Shown here piece after piece: positions 22,365-31,094 of a stretch of DNA of 63,645 nt. This DNA is from Pseudomonas sp. IPO3778 (GTDB taxonomy: Bacteria; Pseudomonadota; Gammaproteobacteria; Pseudomonadales; Pseudomonadaceae). Each line of letters begins with the position of its first letter. The first letter of the stretch is position 1. The stretch is from NCBI RefSeq assembly GCF_013386825.1, contig NZ_JACARC010000029.1, forward strand, positions 128,648 to 192,292, read 5' to 3'. The notes beneath the pieces were generated by a model, which worked only from the letters and a program-made list of their open reading frames with translations, was not told the origin of the DNA and did not search any database. The translations under genes were made by a program, and so were the position numbers.

Positions 22365-23129
22365 ATGAACATCAAAACGACAGTTTCCCGACGCCTCCGA
22401 CCCCCACGGTTTCGCAGATTCCTCTGCGCCTCGATGGCATTGTTTGCGTTCGCCACGGGCCAAATGGCGCGTGCCGACAATGTCACCTTGCCTGATCTGC
22501 TTATCGGCGTCACTCAAGGCTTTCTTGAATTCACTGTAGAAGATTATCTGGCCACCACGCAGACACCCGGACGCTATGAAATCCAGGTCAACCAGTTGGA
22601 TCCGCGCCTGCGCATGCCGATGTGCGACAAGGAATTGACAGCCACCCTGGAAAGCCCCGCCCAACCCATCGGGCGTGTGACGGTGAAGGTACGTTGCGAC
22701 GGCGCCTCGCCCTGGACGGTGTTTGTGCCAGCCCAGGTCAAACTGTTTCGCGACGTCGTGGTGGTGACCCGGCCGCTGAAACGCACCGGCATCATTGGTT
22801 ATGATGACGTGGCGATGCGGGAGCGGGACATCAGCATGATCAGCCAGAGCTATCTCACGTCCATAGACCAGGCGATCGGGCAGAAACTTACCCGACCAAT
22901 GGTCGCCGATCAGGTGATTACCCTGGTCCACCTCGAACAGGCCGAAGTGGTGCGCAAGGGAGACCAAGTGGTCATTTCCGCCAGCAGCGGCGGCCTCAAT
23001 GTAAAAATGCCGGGGGAAGCCCTGTCCAATGGCGGCATGAGTGAACAGATTCGCGTCAAGAACCTCAACTCCAACCGCGTGATCAAGGCCCGGGTGACTG
23101 CACCGGGGCAAGTTGAGGTGGCTTTATAG
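22365..23129 (+). CDS. flgA: Flagellar P-ring assembly chaperone FlgA
   Basis: A 254-residue periplasmic chaperone for P-ring formation. An N-terminal Sec signal ([22 protein letters not shown]) has a long basic lead; the C-terminal SAF domain (residues about 125-250) includes [24 protein letters not shown] and the final [24 protein letters not shown]. No Shine-Dalgarno is visible before ATG 22365 and the sigma-54 start site would fall within about 2-3 nt of it, suggesting a leaderless message. The GTG at 22320 lies upstream of the promoter and is rejected. flgM has its own promoter 80 bp downstream. Confidence 0.93.
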   Translation: MNIKTTVSRRLRPPRFRRFLCASMALFAFATGQMARADNVTLPDLLIGVTQGFLEFTVEDYLATTQTPGRYEIQVNQLDPRLRMPMCDKELTATLESPAQPIGRVTVKVRCDGASPWTVFVPAQVKLFRDVVVVTRPLKRTGIIGYDDVAMRERDISMISQSYLTSIDQAIGQKLTRPMVADQVITLVHLEQAEVVRKGDQVVISASSGGLNVKMPGEALSNGGMSEQIRVKNLNSNRVIKARVTAPGQVEVAL

Positions 23130-23207
23130 ATCACTGGCATCGGACGCCAGCTTTTCCTACACTGTGCGCAAAGCAGCATCGCGTATAGGTTTATTGTCAA
23201 TCGAGCC

Positions 23208-23234
23208 TAAAGTTTGTCCGGGTATGGCCGAAAA
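23208..23234 (+). promoter_or_regulatory. Sigma-28 (FliA) promoter of flgMN
   Basis: TAAAGTTT, 11 bp, GCCGAAAA; the FliA consensus is TAAAGTTT-N11-GCCGATAA, so there is one mismatch. It lies about 40 bp before flgM. Confidence 0.92.
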
Positions 23235-23271
23235 CATGGCAAGCGTCCAAATACCCAGAGGTTTTTTTAAC

Positions 23272-23595
23272 ATGGTCATCGATTTCAGTCGTTTGAATAA
23301 CGCCCTGCCAACGCCCGGTTCTTCGCGCACCCATGGTGCCAAAGACAGCGTTGAAGCCAAGTCCCAGCCTCTGCCTGCCAAGACAGAACTGGCCGGTGCC
23401 AGCCAAAGCGGGGAATCGGTACACCTGAGCAATGAGGCTCAACAGTTGCAGAAGGTCACTGACTCGCTGAGCGATCAACCGGTTGTCAATAAAGCCCGCG
23501 TGGCCGAATTGAAGCAGGCGATTGCGGATGGCAGCTATAAGGTCGACAGCAACCGTGTAGCCAGCAAGCTGCTTAACTTCGAAGCCGAGCGCTAG
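23272..23595 (+). CDS. flgM: Anti-sigma-28 factor FlgM
   Basis: A 107-residue FliA inhibitor, itself secreted through the completed hook so that late flagellar genes switch on. The Ser/Thr/Pro-rich unfolded N-terminal half is typical; the FliA-binding C-terminal part reads [22 protein letters not shown] then [12 protein letters not shown]. The downstream ATG 23272 is chosen because the open frame above it crosses the sigma-28 promoter; CAGAGG precedes it. Followed by flgN after 48 bp. Confidence 0.95.
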   Translation: MVIDFSRLNNALPTPGSSRTHGAKDSVEAKSQPLPAKTELAGASQSGESVHLSNEAQQLQKVTDSLSDQPVVNKARVAELKQAIADGSYKVDSNRVASKLLNFEAER

Positions 23596-23643
23596 GCAAA
23601 GGCCTGCGCCAGGCTTTTGGACGCTTAAACCCCAAGGCCAGCC

Positions 23644-24111
23644 ATGCACGACGAAAACTTGCTACAACTGATCATTGAAGATTTGGCTCCCGCACAACGC
23701 TTGCTGGAGTTACTTCGGGAAGAATCCCTGGCCTTGTTCGGCCGCGACATGCGCATGCTGGAAGAAATTCTGGCGCACAAGCAATCGCTGATTGTCCTGC
23801 TGGAGCAGCACGGCAAGAAACGCAGCCAGATTCTCGTCAGCCTGGGCTTGCCTGCCGACCACAAGGGTCTGGAGCAACTCGCCAGCCACTCGACAGTGGG
23901 CGACCAGTTGCTGGCCCAGAGCAAAGAACTCAACCAGTTGCTGACCCTGTGCCAGGAAGCCAACGCCCTCAACGGCCAGGCGATCCAGCTTCAACAAGCC
24001 ACGACCGCCAATCAGTTGCGTATCCTCCACGGCGGCGAGCCTCCGGCCCTCTACAACGCTCAAGGCTCTACCTCACGCCTGGCCAAGCCAAGCACCCGCA
24101 GCCAAGCCTGA
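23644..24111 (+). CDS. flgN: Flagellar export chaperone FlgN
   Basis: A 155-residue cytoplasmic chaperone for the hook-associated proteins FlgK and FlgL. Mostly alpha-helical ([27 protein letters not shown], in segments), with conserved [21 protein letters not shown] and [20 protein letters not shown], and a short polar C-terminus rich in Ser/Thr. Position directly after flgM, behind the sigma-28 promoter, fits the family. Confidence 0.92.
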   Translation: MHDENLLQLIIEDLAPAQRLLELLREESLALFGRDMRMLEEILAHKQSLIVLLEQHGKKRSQILVSLGLPADHKGLEQLASHSTVGDQLLAQSKELNQLLTLCQEANALNGQAIQLQQATTANQLRILHGGEPPALYNAQGSTSRLAKPSTRSQA

Positions 24112-24206
24112 AACCAGTTTGCGCGCGCCCTATCCAAGGCGCGCCACATGCTGGCAAAATGAAAGCACTTGCGTGTAGTCGTATTTTGTCTGGAGATGGA
24201 AGAACC

Positions 24207-24956
24207 GTGTTCAACGCCCTTAACGCGGAAGATGCTCCGCAGCCACCCAAGGTACTCACCACGCCGCTGGAAATCGCTGGCACCTTGCGGATGCTGCACG
24301 AGAGCCATGACCCGCTGATCATCACCTTCCACGAACGCAACCAGCGCTTTCAGAGCTACCTGGTCGAAATCGACCGGGACAGCAAGACACTGGCGCTGGA
24401 CGAAATGATCCCGCGGGACGGCGAACGCTACCTTGAGAATGGCGAAGCATTCCGCATTGAAGGCTTCCACGATGGCGTGCGAGTCGCCTGGGAAAGCAAC
24501 GGCACCCTGACCGTCGATGAAGCCGGCGGCCACCGCATTTATCGCGGCAGCATGCCCGACGAAGTGATTTACCATCAGCGCCGCAATGCCTTCCGCGCCG
24601 CCCTGAAGCTGGCCCAATTGGTCGGCGTGGAGCTGGGTGGCGATAAGCTCAAGGCGCCCATCGGCGGCAAGCTACTGGATATTTCCGCCACCGGCTGCAA
24701 ATTGCGTTTCGAAGGGGACATCTCCGAGCGCCTGCAACTGGGCCAGGTCTACGACCGTTTTATCGCCGCCCTGCCCTTCGGCAGCATGACCACTTCGGTG
24801 GAACTGCGTTACCTGCACTTCGAAGAAAGGATCAACACCACCTTCGCCGGCGTACGTTTTCACAACATGAGCGGCCTGGTGCAGCGCCAGGTCGAGCGGT
24901 TTGTGTACCAACTGCAGCGTGAAGCCCGTCGGTTTGACAAGGACGACGATCTTTAA
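24207..24956 (+). CDS. flgZ: PilZ-domain flagellar brake protein (YcgR/FlgZ type)
   Basis: A 249-residue c-di-GMP receptor. The N-terminal YcgR domain (residues about 10-110; [26 protein letters not shown] in parts) is followed by PilZ with the binding motif RRNAFR near residue 128 and DISATG near 152. With c-di-GMP bound, such proteins slow or bias the motor. GTG 24207 is preferred: GGAG lies 11 nt upstream and the sequence [17 protein letters not shown] is the usual start; ATG 24159 would add 16 unconserved residues. Last gene of the flgM-flgN-flgZ run and followed by a terminator. Confidence 0.9.
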   Translation: MFNALNAEDAPQPPKVLTTPLEIAGTLRMLHESHDPLIITFHERNQRFQSYLVEIDRDSKTLALDEMIPRDGERYLENGEAFRIEGFHDGVRVAWESNGTLTVDEAGGHRIYRGSMPDEVIYHQRRNAFRAALKLAQLVGVELGGDKLKAPIGGKLLDISATGCKLRFEGDISERLQLGQVYDRFIAALPFGSMTTSVELRYLHFEERINTTFAGVRFHNMSGLVQRQVERFVYQLQREARRFDKDDDL

Positions 24957-24973
24957 GCACTAAAGGTCGCGAT

Positions 24974-25014
24974 AAAAAAACGGGCAACTCCCTTGGGGAG
25001 CTGCCCGTTTTTTG
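24974..25014. terminator. Bidirectional terminator between flgZ and the MFS gene
   Basis: AAACGGGCAACTCCC-TTG-GGGAGCTGCCCGTTT with A and T runs at the ends; one mismatch in a 15-bp stem. Serves both convergent genes. Confidence 0.92.
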
Positions 25015-25017
25015 CTT

Positions 25018-26406
25018 TCAGGGGCGCGCCCTGCTCAAGTCGTGGGGATGATCATCCGGGTCCGGATGCTCAGGGGGCTCGGTGACAGCTGCGGGCTCAT
25101 CCACCGTCGACTCAGGCTCGGCCTCGGGCTCAGGCTCCGGAACCGGGGTCTGCATCTGGTCCTGCACCACCTGTTCATCCACCCGTGGGTCGAGGCACGC
25201 CACCAGCGGCGAACTGGACATGCTGTCCGGCATTGCCACGTGGTGCAGCGGTGCGTCGTCCACCTGATGCAGGTTGGTGACCGCCTTGGGCCGGATGCGC
25301 CAGACCAGAATCAACGCACACAGGCTGAAAAACGCATACAGCATGTGGCTGCCGAACAGCTTCATCGCCACACCGGCCAGCAGCGGGCCCACACTGGCGC
25401 CAACGCCGTAGGTCACCAGCAACATCGCCGTCAGCGATACCCGGCGATCACCTTCGACGTGGTCGTTGGAGAACGCCACGGCCAGCGGGTACAGGCAGAA
25501 CTGCACCAGGGAGCAGAGAAAGCCTGCGACGAACAGCACTTCCAGCGGCACCTGGGTCATGATCGCCAACGGCAACGCGGCCACTGCCAGGCACAAGGCG
25601 AAGCAGCGAATCAACAGCGCGCGGTCATAACGGTCAGACAACCAACCCAGCGGCCACTGCACCAGCAGCCCGGCAAAAATGCAGCAACCCATGAACATAC
25701 CGACCTGCTCGGTAGTCAGCCCTTGCTGGGACGCGTAGAGCGGCGCCAGACCATAGAACGAACCCACGATCACCCCGGCCCCCAACACCGTACTGAGGGA
25801 CTGCGGCACCCGCTTGATAAAGAAGCGCGGCTCCATCGGCGCCGGGTGCAGAGGCGCCGGGTGAATGCGTCGGGTCATGGCCACCGGCACGAGGCACAGC
25901 GCAAAACACAGCGCGACCAGCATCAGCAACTCAAGCCCCAGCTGCGGGTGCATCACAAGAATCAGTTGACCCAGCACCAGGCCGAGGTACGACGCAATCA
26001 TGTAGCCGCTGAACACCACGCCCCGCTGCTTGGCCTCTGCCTGTTCGTTGAGCCAGCTCTCGATAACCATGTATTGGCACATCATGCCAAGGCCGACGAT
26101 CATCCGCAGCACGATCCAGGCCGGCAACCAGTTGATCAGGCCGTGCCCGAGCACCGCCGCGCCGACGATCCCGGCGCAGGTGGCATAGGCCCGGATATGC
26201 CCGACCCGGGCAATCAGGCGGTGACCGATCTTGCCCCCCAAGACCAGGCCGAAATAGTTGGCGGCCATCAACGCACCGACCCACAGGCTGTCGACGTGGT
26301 CCGCCGCCAGGCGCAAGGCCAGGTAAGTGCTGAGCAGGCCGGAGCCGATCAGCATCATCAAGGAAGCAAAATAAAGGGCTCGAAAAGATTTCCAGATCTG
26401 GCGCAT
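25018..26406 (-). CDS. MFS transporter with acidic proline-rich tail
   Basis: A 462-residue major-facilitator transporter of the YcaD/DHA type with 12 hydrophobic helices, MFS loop motif after helix 2 (GGKIGHRLIARVGHIRAY) and its echo GWLSDRYDRALLI in the second half. After the last helix (about residue 375) comes a cytoplasmic tail of about 85 residues rich in Pro, Glu and Asp, with PEPEPEAEPEST. Substrate unknown; small-molecule efflux is possible. Start MRQIWKSFRALYFASLMM is standard. The gene lies next to flgZ as in other pseudomonads, but nothing links it to motility. Confidence 0.88.
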   Translation of the reverse strand: MRQIWKSFRALYFASLMMLIGSGLLSTYLALRLAADHVDSLWVGALMAANYFGLVLGGKIGHRLIARVGHIRAYATCAGIVGAAVLGHGLINWLPAWIVLRMIVGLGMMCQYMVIESWLNEQAEAKQRGVVFSGYMIASYLGLVLGQLILVMHPQLGLELLMLVALCFALCLVPVAMTRRIHPAPLHPAPMEPRFFIKRVPQSLSTVLGAGVIVGSFYGLAPLYASQQGLTTEQVGMFMGCCIFAGLLVQWPLGWLSDRYDRALLIRCFALCLAVAALPLAIMTQVPLEVLFVAGFLCSLVQFCLYPLAVAFSNDHVEGDRRVSLTAMLLVTYGVGASVGPLLAGVAMKLFGSHMLYAFFSLCALILVWRIRPKAVTNLHQVDDAPLHHVAMPDSMSSSPLVACLDPRVDEQVVQDQMQTPVPEPEPEAEPESTVDEPAAVTEPPEHPDPDDHPHDLSRARP

Positions 26407-26674
26407 CGGCGTTCCGAGCGGCTCCTTGCAGTGGGGTTCAGGGCTATCGGAATGATAGTCCCGCGTCGTCGGGTCCGGACAGCCAAAACACGCGGTTGCC
26501 GGGGAATATTTTGCTCACGCCAATTGGCTACGTGTCAGACGCTCGACAGTGACCTGCGAGGTACACGATACAGACGAATACTTGCACCGCCCTGCCCTTG
26601 CCTCCCGTGTGAACCTCAAATGCCGGTATCGTTCGGTCCGTGTTGGAAAAGACTGACGCTCAGGCCCCCGGCCA
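26407..26674. other. Intergenic region upstream of the MFS gene
   Basis: Nothing recognisable beyond a likely promoter region for the MFS gene; short overlapping frames here show no start signals. Confidence 0.5.
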
Positions 26675-26711
26675 CAAAAAAGCCCCGTCAGATACATCTG
26701 ATCGGGGCTTT
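26675..26711 (-). terminator. Terminator of tRNA-Arg(CCT)
   Basis: On the minus strand AAAGCCCCGATCAGATG-TATCTGACGGGGCTTTTTTG: a long stem with a T run, 36 bp after the tRNA. Confidence 0.85.
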
Positions 26712-26746
26712 CTGACGCTTCGGCCGCGCGGGCAAGAACGGTTATA

Positions 26747-26823
26747 TGGTGTCCCAGGGCCGGTTCGAACGGCCAACCTTCCCCTTAGGAGGGGGATGCT
26801 CTATCCAATTGAGCTACTGGGAC
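26747..26823 (-). tRNA. tRNA-Arg (anticodon CCT)
   Basis: 77 nt including an encoded CCA. Acceptor GTCCCAG/CTGGGAC, D-arm AGCTCAATTGGATAGAGC, anticodon loop with CCT, T-arm GGCCGTTCGAACCGGCC. Reads AGG codons. Confidence 0.97.
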
Positions 26824-27014
26824 TAATGACAGCCGACCGGCGATAGGCACGGCGACAGACGGCGTGCATGTTAACGGCGCAGGTGAATTTTGTCATGTCG
26901 TCCTTGGGCTTTTTGAGTGTAGGCCTACGCCCGCAGCAGCAAGCCATATTCCGCCCAACGAATACGGGCAGTTCGCAGCCATCGTGCAAAATGCACTCCC
27001 CCAAAATGCCATCA

Positions 27015-27027
27015 TTGCAAATTGCAA
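27015..27027. promoter_or_regulatory. Candidate upstream activator site
   Basis: TTGCAAATTGCAA, a perfect inverted repeat 65 bp upstream of the sigma-54 element at 27092, in an AT-rich stretch. The position suits an enhancer-binding protein; the protein is unknown. Confidence 0.35.
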
Positions 27028-27091
27028 CATCACGACAATTTGGACTGTATTTAACTATTTGATTTTAAAGGATTTATTACCAAATAAAGAC

Positions 27092-27107
27092 TGGCACGGC
27101 GCCTGCA
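27092..27107 (+). promoter_or_regulatory. Sigma-54 promoter of the small membrane gene pair
   Basis: TGGCACG-GCGC-CTGCA; full -24 block, GG to GC spacing 12 bp, one mismatch (CTGC for TTGC). The start site would be near 27118. Confidence 0.7.
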
Positions 27108-27160
27108 ATCCTTTATCCTATAAATACAGTCCGGCCCAGCCATCTGCGGAGAACATGCCC

Positions 27161-27388
27161 ATGAACAGCGCACTTCTACTAGCCCTCAATACCGTTGCAC
27201 TGGCTGCGCTGGTGATGTTCCATTTTCAATCCGCATCTTCCGACGACGCAGCGCAGGTCAGCCAGGCGATCCCTCATCACCTGCAGCAACGTCCGCAGTT
27301 GGCGGTCATGAAGCCGAACATGCAATCACCGCTGCAACTGACCCAGGGCACCCAAGCCGCCCCTGCGACTGAACACTGGGTTTTCTGA
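27161..27388 (+). CDS. Small membrane-anchored protein, unknown function
   Basis: A 75-residue protein. MNSALLLALNTVALAALVMFHF is one hydrophobic segment that can serve as a signal anchor; the rest is polar, Gln/Pro-rich (QAIPHHLQQRPQLAV, PLQLTQGTQAAPAT) and presumably periplasmic. ATG 27161 has GGAG nine bases ahead; the ATG at 27155 is too close to it. It is first in a two-gene unit behind a sigma-54-type promoter and is followed after 20 bp by another small membrane protein. I do not recognise the family. Confidence 0.65.
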   Translation: MNSALLLALNTVALAALVMFHFQSASSDDAAQVSQAIPHHLQQRPQLAVMKPNMQSPLQLTQGTQAAPATEHWVF

Positions 27389-27408
27389 ACCGCTTACCGG
27401 AGTATTCC

Positions 27409-27588
27409 ATGACCAAGTCTGCCTGGCTGTTTCTGACCCTGGCCCTGGCCGCCGTGGCACTGGGCCTGAACGTGCTGTCGCAAGACGTACAAACAGCCGC
27501 CTTCGTGGCCGCTGCGGTGTTTGGCAGCCTGTGGGTAGTGACAATCGTCATTGGTCGCCGCATCAAGTTCGATCCCGTACTGCGCTGA
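27409..27588 (+). CDS. 59-residue two-helix membrane protein, unknown function
   Basis: Starts MTKSAWLFLTLALAAVALGL (first helix, residues about 4-22), then NVLSQDVQTA, a second helix AAFVAAAVFGSLWVVTIVI (about 33-51) and the basic end GRRIKFDPVLR. A Shine-Dalgarno CCGGAG is 8 nt before ATG 27409. The basic C-terminus suggests both ends in the cytoplasm. It is probably co-transcribed with the 75-residue gene 20 bp upstream. Family not recognised. Confidence 0.65.
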   Translation: MTKSAWLFLTLALAAVALGLNVLSQDVQTAAFVAAAVFGSLWVVTIVIGRRIKFDPVLR

Positions 27589-28021
27589 ATCCCCGCTCGT
27601 CGCCCCCTGCGCTAAAGCTGCCGCTCAACCGTTCACTCGTCCGAACGGTAGACCATATGTCGCTCCGCCCTCGTAAATTGGCAATTTGCCACTAATCTTA
27701 AAGTTAAGGGCAAAAGGCCATATTGCTATAGCATGTGCGCCCAAAAGCCTTTTGCGCCAAGAGCCTGCGGCCTCAACCTACATTTGGGTGCGTCCGCGGA
27801 AAAGTTTTCCAACCAGTCCGCAAATTTTGAAATGAGTACTGGCATAAAGCCGGTAGCCGGTTCAATATTTGTCACAGAATTGACGCCAAGGAACTGGCAA
27901 ATCTGAGGCATGATGCGGCCTCTTTGCAATTCAGGTTGAACATTTGGCAGCAAGCCTTGTCCTAACATGCATCTTGCGGCCAATTCCAAAAACCGCTCCC
28001 CTGAACTAACCGGTTAAATAT
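27589..28021. other. Upstream region of amrZ
   Basis: 433 bases with no convincing gene. TGGCAATTTGCCA (27679-27691) is a perfect 13-bp inverted repeat, and GGCAAAAGGCC follows at about 27709. AmrZ represses its own gene in P. aeruginosa and prefers GGC...GCC-like sites, so these are candidate operators. AACCGGTT lies just before the start codon (28009-28016). Confidence 0.4.
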
Positions 28022-28348
28022 ATGCGCCCATTGAAACAGGCAATTTATTCCAGCCGTACGGCTGACAAGTTCGTCGTACGTCTGCCAGACGGAATGCGGG
28101 AACGCATTGCCGAGGTGGCTCGCAATCATCACCGCAGCATGAACTCTGAAATCATCGCACGCCTGGAACAAAGCCTGATTCAGGAAGGTGCGCTGGGCGA
28201 AGAGCTGAGCATGCGCCTGGACAGCCCCGAGCTGTCACTGCACGAACGCGAACTGCTGCAGCGTTTTCGTCAGCTCTCCCACCGCCAGCAAAATGCTCTC
28301 GTCTCGCTTATCGCCCATGACGTTGAGGCAGCCGCAGAAGCCAACTGA
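28022..28348 (+). CDS. amrZ: Ribbon-helix-helix regulator AmrZ
   Basis: A 108-residue Arc-type DNA-binding protein controlling alginate, motility, c-di-GMP and biofilm genes. The sequence follows P. aeruginosa AmrZ closely: [20 protein letters not shown] (RHH strand and first helix), [20 protein letters not shown], then the C-terminal tetramerisation part [20 protein letters not shown]. In the P. fluorescens group AmrZ acts with FleQ to repress motility, which fits the flagellar genes close by. A strong terminator follows. Confidence 0.97.
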   Translation: MRPLKQAIYSSRTADKFVVRLPDGMRERIAEVARNHHRSMNSEIIARLEQSLIQEGALGEELSMRLDSPELSLHERELLQRFRQLSHRQQNALVSLIAHDVEAAAEAN

Positions 28349-28365
28349 TTGGCAACCGAAAGCTG

Positions 28366-28393
28366 AAAGCCAGCCATGAGCTGGCTTTTTTTT
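28366..28393 (+). terminator. Rho-independent terminator of amrZ
   Basis: AAAGCCAGC-CATGA-GCTGGCTTTTTTTT: 9-bp stem with a T8 tail. Confidence 0.93.
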
Positions 28394-28451
28394 GCCTGGG
28401 ATTTGGCAACGATTGGATCAAGGGGCAAAAGCCCCTGACCTATAGAAGGGA

Positions 28452-29894
28452 TCAAAGCAGGAAGATGGTCGCCAGGCCAAGGAAGATGAAGAAGCCACCA
28501 CTGTCGGTCATTGCCGTGATCATCACACTGGCGCCCATGGCCGGGTCTCTCCCAAGGCGCGCCAGGGTCATCGGAATCAGAACGCCCATCAGCGCCGCCA
28601 GCAGCAGGTTAAGCGTCATGGCCGCGGTCATGACCACCCCGAGGGACCAACTGCCATACAGCAGGTACGCCACGATACCAATGACACCCCCCCACACCAG
28701 GCCGTTGATCAGCGCGACGGCAAGCTCCTTGCGCATCAAACGCTTGCCATGCCCCGTACCCACCTGATCCAGGGCCATGGCGCGTACGATCATGGTGATC
28801 GTCTGGTTACCCGAGTTACCGCCAATCCCGGCCACGATCGGCATCAACGCCGCCAGTGCCACGAGCTTCTCGATGGAGCCTTCAAACAGGCCAATCACCC
28901 GTGAAGCAATAAACGCGGTAATCAAATTGACCGCCAGCCAGGCCCAGCGGTTACGCAGGGACTTCCAGACGGAAGCAAAAATATCTTCTTCTTCCCGCAG
29001 ACCGGCCATGTTGAGGACTTCGCTTTCGCTTTCCTCACGAATCAGGTCGACCATTTCATCGATGGTCAGACGACCGATCAGCTTGCCGTTCTTGTCGACC
29101 ACCGGGGCCGAGATCAAGTCGTAGCGTTCGAACGCCTGGGCGGCGTCATAGGCGTCTTCGTCCGGGTGGAAACTCACCGGGTCACTGGCCATGACGTCGG
29201 CGACTTTCTTGTCCGGGTCGTTGACCAGCAGCCGCTTGATTGGCAGCACGCCCTTGAGAATGCCTTCGTAATCGACCACGAACAGTTTGTCGGTGTGGCC
29301 TGGCAGCTCTTTGAGGCGGCGCAGGTAACGCAGAACCACTTCCAGGCTGACGTCTTCGCGGATGGTGACCATCTCGAAGTCCATCAATGCGCCGACTTGC
29401 TCCTCGTCATAGGACAACGCCGAGCGTACGCGCTCACGCTGTTGGCCATCGAGGGTTTCCATCAGCTCATGGACGACGTCACGCGGCAGCTCGGAAGCCA
29501 GGTCAGCGAGTTCGTCGGCATCCATGTCCTTGGCGGCAGCCAGGAGCTCGTGATCGTCCATGTCGGCGATCAGGGTTTCACGGACCGAGTCGGATACTTC
29601 GAGGAGGATATCGCCGTCGCGGTCAGCCTTGACCAACTGCCAAAGCGTCAGCCGGTCATTAAGCGGCAAGGCTTCGAGGATGTAGGCGACGTCGGCGGAG
29701 TGCAGATCATCGAGCTTGCGTTGCAGCTCAACGAGATTCTGCCGGTGGACCAGGTTCTCGACCCGGTCATTGTTCGCGCCTTCCTGGCGATGCGTCAGGT
29801 CTTCGACCACACGCTGGCGCTGCAGCAGCTCGACGACTTGAGCCAGGCGATCCTGCAGGCTTTCTTGTGTTTTCTTTACTTCAACTTCGGTCAT
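28452..29894 (-). CDS. mgtE: Magnesium transporter MgtE
   Basis: A 480-residue Mg2+ channel of the inner membrane. N-terminal superhelical domain (residues about 20-140; DVAYILEALPLNDRLTLWQLV), two CBS domains (about 140-265; VNDPDKKVADVMASDPVSFHPDEDA in part), a connecting helix, then five membrane helices with the pore sequence GIGGNSGNQTITMIVRA and the Mg-site GRDPAMGASVMITAMTDSGGFF. ATG 29894 (MTEVEVKK) is preferred over the longer frame. Mg2+ closing the CBS dimer is the known control. It may complement the PhoPQ-like system functionally, although they are far apart. Confidence 0.95.
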   Translation of the reverse strand: MTEVEVKKTQESLQDRLAQVVELLQRQRVVEDLTHRQEGANNDRVENLVHRQNLVELQRKLDDLHSADVAYILEALPLNDRLTLWQLVKADRDGDILLEVSDSVRETLIADMDDHELLAAAKDMDADELADLASELPRDVVHELMETLDGQQRERVRSALSYDEEQVGALMDFEMVTIREDVSLEVVLRYLRRLKELPGHTDKLFVVDYEGILKGVLPIKRLLVNDPDKKVADVMASDPVSFHPDEDAYDAAQAFERYDLISAPVVDKNGKLIGRLTIDEMVDLIREESESEVLNMAGLREEEDIFASVWKSLRNRWAWLAVNLITAFIASRVIGLFEGSIEKLVALAALMPIVAGIGGNSGNQTITMIVRAMALDQVGTGHGKRLMRKELAVALINGLVWGGVIGIVAYLLYGSWSLGVVMTAAMTLNLLLAALMGVLIPMTLARLGRDPAMGASVMITAMTDSGGFFIFLGLATIFLL

Positions 29895-30198
29895 AGGCGA
29901 ACTCCACTCCCAGCAGCGGGGCACGCCGGAAGGATCAATCAGTCAATTCATGATTGGTAGAACGGGGTACTGAGTCACTACTGGGTAAGTCCATGGAGGT
30001 GTTCCATAAGCCCCGGCGGGGCTGACGGGCGCAATGATACACCGGGCGGCCGCTTTTAACGTCAAAAAACTGGAAAGAACAAGCGCTTGCGACACAAAGC
30101 TGAGCATTGGCCGCACATAGGAACTGCGACGACGCAGACCGAAAGGAAAACACATGGGCGAGAGAAAAAGCCGCTGCGGCCAATAAAAACCCCAGACG
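29895..30198. other. Intergenic region between mgtE and the tRNA cluster
   Basis: Leader and promoter region of mgtE. CCCCGGCGGGG is a small stem at 30013-30023. No M-box riboswitch structure is recognised and no gene is seen. Confidence 0.5.
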
Positions 30199-30229
30199 GC
30201 AAAAAGCCCGCACTAGGCGGGCTTTTTGT
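30199..30229. terminator. Terminator downstream of the tRNA-Arg pair
   Basis: CAAAAAGCCCGC-ACTA-GGCGGGCTTTTTG: A and T runs on both sides, so active in either direction; ends the minus-strand tRNA transcript. Confidence 0.88.
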
Positions 30230-30233
30230 TGTT

Positions 30234-30310
30234 TGGTGCACTCGACAGGATTCGAACCTGTGACCGCTCGGTTCGTAGCCGAGTACTCTATCCAGCTGAG
30301 CTACGAGTGC
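30234..30310 (-). tRNA. tRNA-Arg (anticodon ACG), copy 1
   Basis: 77 nt with encoded CCA. Acceptor GCACTCG/CGAGTGC, anticodon loop CTACGAA with ACG (read as ICG), T-arm CAGGTTCGAATCCTG. Confidence 0.98.
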
Positions 30311-30382
30311 AGATTGTGTTTTTAGACCAGATCACAACTGGTTGAAGCCAAGCTACCTGCATTGCTGCAACTAACTCTTAAA

Positions 30383-30459
30383 TGGTGCACTCGACAGGAT
30401 TCGAACCTGTGACCGCTCGGTTCGTAGCCGAGTACTCTATCCAGCTGAGCTACGAGTGC
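30383..30459 (-). tRNA. tRNA-Arg (anticodon ACG), copy 2
   Basis: Identical in sequence to copy 1, 72 bp further upstream on the same transcript. The spacer carries no other feature. Confidence 0.98.
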
Positions 30460-30567
30460 ATTTGTTGCCGCGCATTATAGGCCGTTCAATCTCTATGTAA
30501 AGCTATTTTTTCGTTTAGTTTCAACAACTTAGCGAAAAAACCAGATTGCAACGTACTAAGCAAATAA

Positions 30568-30658
30568 TGGCGGAGAACGGGGGATTCGAACCCCCGACAC
30601 CCTTTTGAGGTGTACTCCCTTAGCAGGGGAGCGCCTTCGGCCACTCGGCCAGCTCTCC
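30568..30658 (-). tRNA. tRNA-Ser (anticodon GCT)
   Basis: 91 nt with encoded CCA and a long variable arm (TACACCT/GGGTGT). Anticodon loop CTGCTAA with GCT, reading AGC and AGT. Acceptor GGAGAG pairs with TTCTCC. Confidence 0.97.
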
Positions 30659-30720
30659 GCAACACGGGGCGTATATTAACCAGCTTCATCCCCGTTTGCA
30701 AACATAAAAAACGATAAAAA

Positions 30721-30909
30721 TTAATGGCTTGGTTCTTCGTCCTTCTCTTTCTTGATCCGCAGGTAGATTTCCTCGCGGTGGACAGCCACCTCTTTCGGAG
30801 CGTTAACCCCGATACGCACTTGATTGCCTTTGACGCCGAGCACGGTCACGGTGATTTCGCCATCACCAATAATCAGGCTTTCTGCGCATCGACGAGTCAG
30901 AATCAGCAT
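30721..30909 (-). CDS. rsmA: Carbon storage regulator CsrA/RsmA
   Basis: A 62-residue RNA-binding dimer that blocks translation by covering GGA motifs, antagonised by Rsm small RNAs under GacS/GacA. Sequence [20 protein letters not shown] through [19 protein letters not shown] is the standard CsrA fold, with Leu4, Arg6/7 and Arg44-type contact residues kept. ATG 30909 has AGGAG eight bases before it. Neighbours lysC and alaS upstream identify it as RsmA rather than the RsmE paralogue. It affects motility, secondary metabolism and secretion in the P. fluorescens group. Confidence 0.95.
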   Translation of the reverse strand: MLILTRRCAESLIIGDGEITVTVLGVKGNQVRIGVNAPKEVAVHREEIYLRIKKEKDEEPSH

Positions 30910-31050
30910 ACCTTTCTCCTCACGCATTTCATTTCGGGAACAACAGTCTGCAAAAAAAGGCATTCGACCTACAACCCAACGGTCATAGCCCTACCCGCCT
31001 AAGTATTGTCGAGCACAGGCAAAAGAACAGGCCTTCACCACGCACCCGGC

Positions 31051-31083
31051 AAAAAAATGAAAGGCGCGGATCACCGCGCCTTC
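31051..31083 (-). terminator. Rho-independent terminator of lysC
   Basis: On the minus strand AAGGCGCG-GTGAT-CCGCGCCTTTCATTTTTTT: 8-bp stem, T run after a short interruption. Confidence 0.88.
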
Positions 31084-31094
31084 CTGGCAACGCT

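Noticed and set aside
27726..27989. 87-codon minus-strand frame before amrZ
   Set aside because: No ribosome site, no recognisable composition, overlaps likely amrZ promoter.
26747..28021. Small genomic island at tRNA-Arg
   Set aside because: AT-rich stretch and unfamiliar small genes are near the tRNA, but there is no integrase, no repeated tRNA end and amrZ follows in normal context.
29895..30233. Mg2+-sensing riboswitch before mgtE
   Set aside because: No M-box-like conserved core or matching stems could be recognised.
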